The notes beneath the pieces are model-generated. The model was not told the origin of the DNA and searched no databases. It saw only the letters and a list, made by a program, of their open reading frames with translations. A stretch of DNA of 64,000 nucleotides from Bathymodiolus brooksi (lineage: Eukaryota > Mollusca > Bivalvia > Mytilida > Modiolidae): contig OY804579.1 of the NCBI GenBank assembly GCA_963680875.1, positions 32,473,804-32,537,803 of the forward strand. Reading direction: 5' to 3'. The first letter of the stretch is position 1, and every line of letters starts with the position of its first letter. A program made the position numbers and the translations under genes. This document shows positions 54,401 through 64,000 of the stretch, in pieces.

Positions 54401-57400
54401 TCAGAACTAATATAATCTCTGTACATGGAGATATATTAATCTAAGGTTCATCAGAACTAATATAATCTCTGTACATGGAGATATATTAATCTAATGCTCA
54501 CCAAAACTAATATAATCTCTGTACATGGTGATATATTAATGTAAGGCTCATCAGAACTAATATAATCTCTGTACATGGTGATATATTAATCTAAGGCTCA
54601 TCAGAACTAATATAATCTCTGTACATGGAGATATATTAATCTAATGCTCACCAAAACTAATATAATCTCTGTACATGGTGATATATTAATGTAAGGCTCA
54701 TCAGAACTAATATAATCTCTGTACATGGAGATATATTAATGTAAGGCTCATCAGAAGTAATATAATCTCTGTACATGGAGATATATTAATCTAAGGCTCA
54801 TCAGAACTAATATAATCTCTGTACATGGTGATATATTAATGTAAGGCTCACCAGAACTAATATAATCTCTGCACATGGAGATATATTAATGTAAGGCTCA
54901 TCAGAACTAATATAATCTCTGTACATGGAGATATATTAATCTAAGGCTCATCAGAACTAATATATTCTCTGTACATGGTGATATATTAATCTAAGGCTCA
55001 TCAGAACTAATATAATCTCTGTACATGGTGATATATTAATCTAAGGCTCATCAGAACTAATATAATCTCTGTACATGGTGATATATTAATCTAAGGCTCC
55101 TCAGAACTAATATAATCTCTGTACATGGAGATATATTAATCTAAGGCTCATCAGAACTAATATAATCTCTGTACATGGAGATATATTAATCTAAGGTTCA
55201 TCAGAACTAATATAATCTCTGTACATGGAGATATATTAATCTAATGCTCACCAAAACTAATATAATCTCTGTACATGGTGATATATTAATGTAAGGCTCA
55301 TCAGAACTAATATAATCTCTGTACATGGTGATATATTAATCTAAGGCTCATCAGAACTAATATAATCTCTGTACATGGAGATATATTAATCTAATGCTCA
55401 CCAAAACTAATATAATCTCTGTACATGGTGATATATTAATGTAAGGCTCATCAGAACTAATATAATCTCTGTACATGGAGATATATTAATGTAAGGCTCA
55501 TCAGAAGTAATATAATCTCTGTACATGGAGATATATTAATCTAAGGCTCATCAGAACTAATATAATCTCTGTACATGGAGATATATTAATCTAAGGCTCA
55601 TCAGAACTAATATAATCTCTGTTCATGGAGATATATTAATCTAAGGCTCATCAGAACTAATATAATCTCTGTACATGGTGATATATTAATCTAAGGCTCA
55701 TCAGAACTAATATAATCTCTGTACATGGAGATATATTAATCTAAGGCTCACCAGAACTAATATAATCTCTGTACATGGTGATATATTAATGTAAGGCTCA
55801 TCAGAACTAATATAATCTCTGTACATGGAGATATATTAATGTAAGGCTCATCAGAACTAATATAATCTCTGTACATGGTGATATATTAATCTAAGGCTCA
55901 TCAGAACTAATATAATCTCTGTACATGGAGATATATTAATGTAAGGCTCATCAGAGCTAATATAATCTCTGTACATGAAGATATATTAATATAAGGCTCA
56001 TCAGAACTAATATAATCTTTGTACATTGAGATATATTAATGTAAGGCTCATCAGAACTAATATAATCTCTGTACATGGAGATATATTAATGTAAGGCTCA
56101 TCAGAACTAATATAATCTCTATACATGGAGATATATTAATCTAAGGCTCATCAGAACTAATATAATCTCTGTACATGGTGATATATTAATGTAAGGCTCA
56201 CCAGAACTAATATAATCTCTGCACATGGAGATATATTAATGTAAGGCTCATCAGAACTAATATAATCTTTGTACATGCAGATATATTAATCTAAGGCTCA
56301 TCAGAACTAATATAATCTCTGTACATGGAGATATATTAATGTAAGGCTCATCAGAACTAATATAATCTCTGTACATGGTGATATATTAATTTAAGGCTCA
56401 TTAGAACTAATATAATCTCTGTACATGGAGATATATTAATGTAAGGCTCATCAGAACTAATATAATCTCTGTACATGGAGATATATTAATCTAAGGCTCA
56501 TCAGAACTAATATAATCTCTGTACATGGAGATATATTAATGTAAGGCTCATCAGAGCTAATATAATCTCTGTACATGGTGATATATTAATGTAAGGCTCA
56601 CCAGAACTAATATAATCTCTGCACATGGAGATATATTAATGTAAGGCTCATCAGAACTAATATAATCTCTGTACATGGAGATATATTAATGTAAGGCTCA
56701 TCAGAACTAATATAATCTCTATACATGGAGATATATTAATGTAAGGCTCATCAGAACTAATATAATCTCTGTACATGGTGATATATTAATGTAAGGCTCA
56801 CCAGAACTAATATAATCTCTGCACATGGAGATATATTAATCTAAGGCTCATCAGAACTAATATAATCTCTGTACATGGTGATATATTAATCTAATACTCA
56901 CCAGAACTAATATAATCTCTGTACATGGTGATATATTAATGTAAGGCTCATCAGAACTAATATAATCTCTGTACATGTTTATATATTAATTTAAGGCTCA
57001 TCAGAACTAATATAATCTCTGTACATGGAGATATATTAATCTAAGGCTCATCAGAACTAATGTAATCTCTGTACATGGAGATATATTAATGTAAGGCTCA
57101 TCAGAACTAATATAATCTCTATACATGGAGATATATTAATCTAAGGCTCATCAGAACTAATATAATCTCTGTACATGGTGATATATTAATGTAAGGCTCA
57201 CCAGAACTAATATAATCTCTGCACATAGAGATATATTAATGTAAGGCTCATCAGAACTAATATAATCTCTGTACATGGAGATATATTAATCTAAGGCTCA
57301 TCAGAACTAATATATTCTCTGTACATGGTGATATATTAATCTAAGGCTCATCAGAACTAATATAATCTCTGTACATGGTGATATATTAATCTAAGGCTCA

Positions 57401-57841
57401 TCAGAACTAATATAATCTCTGTACATGGTGATATATTAATCTAAGGCTCCTCAGAACTAATATAATCTCTGTACATGGAGATATATTAATCTAAGGCTCA
57501 TCAGAACTAATATAATCTCTGTACATGGAGATATATTAATCTAAGGTTCATCAGAACTAATATAATCTCTGTACATGGAGATATATTAATCTAATGCTCA
57601 CCAAAACTAATATAATCTCTGTACATGGTGATATATTAATGTAAGGCTCATCAGAACTAATATAATCTCTATACATGGAGATATATTAATCTAAGGCTCA
57701 TCAGAACTAATATAATCTCTGTACATGGTGATATATTAATGTAAGGCTCATCAGAACTAATATAATCTCTGCACATGGAGATATATTAATGTAAGGCTCA
57801 TCAGAACTAATATAATCTCTGTACATGGAGATATATTAATC

Positions 57842-57883
57842 ATCAGAACTAATATAATCTCTGTACATGGTGATATATTAATC
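57842..57883. repeat. 42-bp truncated monomer, copy 6 of 7
   Basis: Same 8-bp deletion and partner of 46,616. The monomers on both sides match in the two places, apart from gtatggc at 46,565 against gtaaggc here. Confidence 0.9.
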
Positions 57884-58883
57884 TAAGGCTCACCAGAACT
57901 AATATAATCTCTGCACATAGAGATATATTAATGTAAGGCTCATCAGAACTAATATAATCTCTGTACATGGAGATATATTAATCTAAGGCTCATCAGAACT
58001 AATATAATCTCTGTACATGGAGATATATTAATGTAAGGCTCATCAGAACTAATATAATCTCTATACATGGAGATATATTAATGTAAGGCTCATCAGAACT
58101 AATATAATCTCTGTACATGGAGATATATTAATGTAAGGCTCATCAGAAGTAATATAATCTCTGTACATGGAGATATATTAATCTAAGGCTCATCAGAACT
58201 AATATAATCTCTGTACATGGTGATATATTAATGTAAGGCTCATCAGAACTAATATAATCTCTGTACATGGTGATATATTAATGTAAGGCTCATCAGAACT
58301 AATATAATCTCTGTACATGGAGATATATTAATCTAAGGCTCATCAGAACTAATATATTCTCTGTACATGGTGATATATTAATCTAAGGCTCATCAGAACT
58401 AATATAATCTCTGTACATGGTGATATATTAATCTAAGGCTCATCAGAACTAATATAATCTCTGTACATGGTGATATATTAATCTAAGGCTCCTCAGAACT
58501 AATATAATCTCTGTACATGGAGATATATTAATCTAAGGCTCATCAGAACTAATATAATCTCTGTACATGGAGATATATTAATCTAAGGTTCATCAGAACT
58601 AATATAATCTCTGTACATGGAGATATATTAATCTAATGCTCACCAAAACTAATATAATCTCTGTACATGGTGATATATTAATGTAAGGCTCATCAGAACT
58701 AATATAATCTCTATACATGGAGATATATTAATCTAAGGCTCATCAGAACTAATATAATCTCTGTACATGGTGATATATTAATGTAAGGCTCATCAGAACT
58801 AATATAATCTCTGCACATGGAGATATATTAATGTAAGGCTCATCAGAACTAATATAATCTCTGTACATGGAGATATATTAATC

Positions 58884-58925
58884 ATCAGAACTAATATAAT
58901 CTCTGTACATGGTGATATATTAATG
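58884..58925. repeat. 42-bp truncated monomer, copy 7 of 7
   Basis: Same 8-bp deletion and partner of 47,658. Both are followed by the agaagtaata monomer. Confidence 0.9.
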
Positions 58926-61900
58926 TAAGGCTCATCAGAAGTAATATAATCTCTGTACATGGAGATATATTAATCTAAGGCTCATCAGAACTAATATAAT
59001 CTCTGTACATGGTGATATATTAATGTAAGGCTCACCAGAACTAATATAATCTCTGCACATGGAGATATATTAATGTAAGGCTCATCAGAACTAATATAAT
59101 CTCTGTACATGGAGATATATTAATCTAAGGCTCATCAGAACTAATATATTCTCTGTACATGGTGATATATTAATCTAAGGCTCATCAGAACTAATATAAT
59201 CTCTGTACATGGTGATATATTAATCTAAGGCTCATCAGAACTAATATAATCTCTGTACATGGAGATATATTAATCTAAGGCTCATCAGAAGTAATATAAT
59301 CTCTGTACATGGTGATATATTAATCTAAGGCTCATCAGAACTAATATAATCTCTGTACATGGTGATATATTAATCTAAGGCTCATCAGAACTAATATAAT
59401 CTCTGTACATGGTGATATATTAATCTAATACTCACCAGAACTAATATAATCTCTGTACATGGTGATATATTAATGTAAGGCTCATCAGAACTAATATAAT
59501 CTCTGTACATGTTTATATATTAATTTAAGGCTCATCAGAACTAATATAATCTCTGTACATGGAGATATATTAATCTAAGGCTCATCAGAACTAATGTAAT
59601 CTCTGTACATGGAGATATATTAATGTAAGGCTCATCAGAACTAATATAATCTCTATACATGGAGATATATTAATCTAAGGCTCATCAGAACTAATATAAT
59701 CTCTGTACATGGTGATATATTAATGTAAGGCTCACCAGAACTAATATAATCTCTGCACATGGAGATATATTAATGTAAGGCTCATCAGAACTAATATAAT
59801 CTCTGTACATGGAGATATATTAATCTAAGGCTCATCAGAACTAATATATTCTCTGTACATGGTGATATATTAATCTAAGGCTCATCAGAACTAATATAAT
59901 CTCTGTACATGGTGATATATTAATCTAAGGCTCATCAGAACTAATATAATCTCTGTACATGGTGATATATTAATCTAAGGCTCCTCAGAACTAATATAAT
60001 CTTTGTACATGGAGATATATTAATCTAAGCCTCATCAGAACTAATATAATCTCTGTACATGGAGATATATTAATGTAAGGCTCATCAGAACTAATATAAT
60101 CTCTGTACATGGAGATATATTAATCTAAGGTTCATCAGAACTAATATAATCTCTGTACATGGAGATATATTAATCTAATGCTCACCAAAACTAATATAAT
60201 CTCTGTACATGGTGATATATTAATCTAAGGCTCATCAGAACTAATATAATCTCTGTACATGGTGATATATTAATCTAAGGCTCATCAGAACTAATATAAT
60301 CTCTGTACATGGAGATATATTAATGTAAGGCTCATCAGAAGTAATATAATCTCTGTACATGGAGATATATTAATCTAAGGCTCATCAGAACTAATATAAT
60401 CTCTGTACATGGAGATATATTAATCTAAGGCTCATCAGAACTAATATAATCTCTGTTCATGGAGATATATTAATCTAAGGCTCATCAGAACTAATATAAT
60501 CTCTGTTCATGGTGATATATTAATGTAAGGCTCATCAGAACTAATATAATCTCTGTACATGGTGATATATTAATCTAAGGCTCATCAGAACTAATATAAT
60601 CTCTGTACATGGTGATATATTAATGTAAGGCTCATCAGAACTAATATAATCTCTGTACATGGAGATATATTAATATAAGGCTCATCAGAACTAATATAAT
60701 CTCTGTACATGGTGATATATTAATCTAAGGCTCATCAGAACTAATATAATCTCTGTACATGGAGATATATTAATGTAAGGCTCATCAGAGCTAATATAAT
60801 CTCTGTACATGAAGATATATTAATCTAAGGCTCATCAGAACTAATATAATCTTTGTACATTGAGATATATTAATGTAAGGCTCATCAGAACTAATATAAT
60901 CTCTGTACATGGAGATATATTAATGTAAGGCTCATCAGAACTAATATAATCTCTATACATGGAGATATATTAATCTAAGGCTCATCAGAACTAATATAAT
61001 CTCTGTACATGGTGATATATTAATGTAAGGCTCACCAGAACTAATATAATCTCTGCACATGGAGATATATTAATGTAAGGCTCATCAGAACTAATATAAT
61101 CTTTGTACATGCAGATATATTAATCTAAGGCTCATCAGAACTAATATAATCTCTGTACATGGAGATATATTAATCTAAGGCTCATCAGAAGTAATATAAT
61201 CTCTGTACATGGTGATATATTAATCTAAGGCTCATCAGAACTAATATAATCTCTGTACATGGTGATATATTAATCTAAGGCTCATCAGAACTAATATAAT
61301 CTCTGTACATGGTGATATATTAATCTAATACTCACCAGAACTAATATAATCTCTGTACATGGTGATATATTAATGTAAGGCTCATCAGAACTAATATAAT
61401 CTCTGTACATGTTTATATATTAATTTAAGGCTCATCAGAACTAATATAATCTCTGTACATGGAGATATATTAATCTAAGGCTCATCAGAACTAATGTAAT
61501 CTCTGTACATGGAGATATATTAATGTAAGGCTCATCAGAACTAATATAATCTCTATACATGGAGATATATTAATCTAAGGCTCATCAGAACTAATATAAT
61601 CTCTGTACATGGTGATATATTAATGTAAGGCTCACCAGAACTAATATAACCTCTGCACATGGAGATATATTAATGTAAGGCTCATCAGAACTAATATAAT
61701 CTCTGTACATGGAGATATATTAATCTAAGGCTCATCAGAACTAATATATTCTCTGTACATGGTGATATATTAATCTAAGGCTCATCAGAACTAATATAAT
61801 CTCTGTACATGGTGATATATTAATCTAAGGCTCATCAGAACTAATATAATCTCTGTACATGGTGATATATTAATCTAAGGCTCATCAGAACTAATATAAT

Positions 61901-64000
61901 CTTTGTACATGGAGATATATTAATCTAAGCCTCATCAGAACTAATATAATCTCTGTACATGGAGATATATTAATGTAAGGCTCATCAGAACTAATATAAT
62001 CTCTGTACATGGAGATATATTAATCTAAGGTTCATCAGAACTAATATAATCTCTGTACATGGAGATATATTAATCTAATGCTCACCAAAACTAATATAAT
62101 CTCTGTACATGGTGATATATTAATCTAAGGCTCATCAGAACTAATATAATCTCTGTACATGGTGATATATTAATCTAAGGCTCATCAGAACTAATATAAT
62201 CTCTGTACATGGAGATATATTAATGTAAGGCTCATCAGAAGTAATATAATCTCTGTACATGGAGATATATTAATCTAAGGCTCATCAGAACTAATATAAT
62301 CTCTGTACATGGAGATATATTAATCTAAGGCTCATCAGAACTAATATAATCTCTGTTCATGGAGATATATTAATCTAAGGCTCATCAGAACTAATATAAT
62401 CTCTGTTCATGGTGATATATTAATGTAAGGCTCATCAGAACTAATATAATCTCTGTACATGGTGATATATTAATCTAAGGCTCATCAGAACTAATATAAT
62501 CTCTGTACATGGAGATATATTAATCTAATGCTCACCAAAACTAATATAATCTCTGTACATGGTGATATATTAATGTAAGGCTCATCAGAACTAATATAAT
62601 CTCTGTACATGGAGATATATTAATGTAAGGCTCATCAGAGGTAATATAATCTCTGTACATGAAGATATATTAATCTAAGGCTCATCAGAACTAATATAAT
62701 CTCTGTACATGGAGATATATTAATCTAAGGCTCATCAGAACTAATATAATCTCTGTTCATGGAGATATATTAATCTAAGGCTCATCAGAACTAATATAAT
62801 CTCTGTACATGGTGATATATTAATCTAAGGCTCATCAGAACTAATATAATCTCTGTACATGGAGATATATTAATCTAAGGCTCACCAGAACTAATATAAT
62901 CTCTGTACATGGTGATATATTAATGTAAGGCTCATCAGAACTAATATAATCTCTGTACATGGAGATATATTAATCTAAGACTCATCAGAACTAATATAAT
63001 TTCTGTACATGGTGATATATTAATGTAAGGCTCATCAGAACTAATATAATCTCTGTACATGGAGATATATTAATGTAAGGCTCATCAGAACTAATATAAT
63101 CTCTGTACATGGTGATATATTAATCTAAGGCTCATCAGAACTAATATAATCTCTGTACATGGAGATATATTAATGTAAGGCTCATCAGAGCTAATATAAT
63201 CTCTGTACATGAAGATATATTAATCTTAGGCTCATCAGAACTAATATAATCTCTGTACATGGTGATATATTAATGTAAGGCTCATCAGAACTAATATAAT
63301 CTCTGTACATGGAGATATATTAATGTAAGGCTCATCAGAACTAATATAATCTCTATACATGGAGATATATTAATCTAAGGCTCATCAGAACTAATATAAT
63401 CTCTGTACATGGTGATATATTAATGTAAGGCTCACCAGAACTAATATAATCTCTGCACATGGAGATATATTAATGTAAGGCTCATCAGAACTAATATAAT
63501 CTTTGTACATGGAGATATATTAATGTAAGGCTCATCAGAACTAATATAATCTCTGTACATGGAGATATATTAATCTAAGGCTCATCAGAACTAATATATT
63601 CTCTGTACATGGTGATATATTAATCTAAGGCTCATCAGAACTAATATAATCTCTGTACATGGTGATATATTAATCTAAGGCTCATCAGAACTAATATAAT
63701 CTCTGTACATGGTGATATATTAATCTAAGGCTCCTCAGAACTAATATAATCTTTGTACATGGAGATATATTAATCTAAGCCTCATCAGAACTAATATAAT
63801 CTCTGTACATGGAGATATATTAATGTAAGGCTCATCAGAACTAATATAATCTCTGTACATGGAGATATATTAATCTAAGGTTCATCAGAACTAATATAAT
63901 CTCTGTACATGGAGATATATTAATCTAATGCTCACCAAAACTAATATAATCTCTGTACATGGTGATATATTAATCTAAGGCTCATCAGAACTAATATAAT

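Larger units (their letters stand above)
39400..61950. repeat. Tandem duplication of an 11.3-kb multi-monomer block
   Basis: Rare markers in about 39.4-50.7 kb recur in about 50.7-61.95 kb. Examples are tatttatc at 39,466 and 50,792 (offset 11,326), taatgcaagg at 40,961 and 52,387 (11,426), ggttatatat at 42,401 and 53,827 (11,426), and taacctctgc at 50,421 and 61,647 (11,226). Offsets vary only by whole monomers (50 bp), so each copy has since gained or lost monomers. The block is about 226 monomers long and itself contains smaller higher-order repeats. Confidence 0.8.
12931..64000. repeat. 50-bp satellite DNA array, more than 1,000 copies
   Basis: From 12,931 to the window edge the sequence is head-to-tail copies of a 50-bp monomer that starts taaggctcatcagaactaat and ends gatatattaat plus c, g or t. 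Tracking where taaggctc begins gives 1,022 complete monomers and a final 25-bp part: 1,014 of 50 bp, one of 51 bp (19,781) and seven of 42 bp. Most monomers differ from the consensus at only a few positions. Recurring variants are the last base (c/g/t), ggaga or ggtga, cagaac or caaaac, ataatc or gtaatc, ctctg or ctcta, and tacatg or cacatg. There are no unique spacers and no frame stays open, since 50 is not a multiple of three. I do not recognise the family. The right end lies outside the window. Confidence 0.97.

Noticed and set aside
12931..64000. CRISPR-like array
   Set aside because: The copies are directly adjacent with no unique spacers between them and the context is eukaryotic. It is satellite DNA.

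Overview
The window looks like nuclear DNA from an AT-rich metazoan. The grounds are spliced thrombospondin type 1 (TSP1) exons with phase-1 boundaries and GT/AG sites, a decayed LINE-type retrotransposon, several palindromic MITE-like insertions, and a very large satellite array. An invertebrate, perhaps a mollusc, fits the mix of LINE, MITEs and TSP1 modules. That taxonomic guess is inference and rests on no marker gene.

Layout. From 1 to about 5.2 kb I see no gene that I can support. This part holds a 3.4-kb segment bounded by imperfect inverted repeats (143-3520), a 111-bp palindromic MITE nested in its left end, two short tandem repeats at 2.1-2.5 kb, and another near-palindrome at 5.05-5.14 kb. 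From 5.2 to 7.45 kb lies a 5'-truncated, frameshifted non-LTR retrotransposon on the minus strand. From 7.98 to 11.13 kb are three minus-strand exons of one probable extracellular gene: a Thr/Tyr-rich linker, a TSP1-like exon and a clear TSP1 exon. Their introns contain a palindromic MITE and a pair of inverted repeats of about 130 bp. A 21-bp minisatellite sits at 11.83-12.03 kb.

From 12,931 to the right edge (51,070 bp, 80% of the window) everything is one head-to-tail satellite with a 50-bp monomer. Following the register gives 1,022 complete monomers: 1,014 of 50 bp, one of 51 bp and seven of 42 bp, plus a 25-bp fragment at the edge. The array has nested higher-order structure. There are ordered blocks of 12, 29, 34, 66 and 37 monomers, and then a tandem duplication of about 11.3 kb (roughly 226 monomers) covering about 39.4-62 kb. 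Each monomer contains an 11-bp bulged inverted repeat around an 8-nt loop, and the commonest sequence variant breaks one pair of that stem.

The TSP1 gene runs leftward, so its missing 5' exons would lie toward or beyond the satellite. The array is therefore either in the gene's 5' flank or in one of its introns. The array's right end is outside the window.
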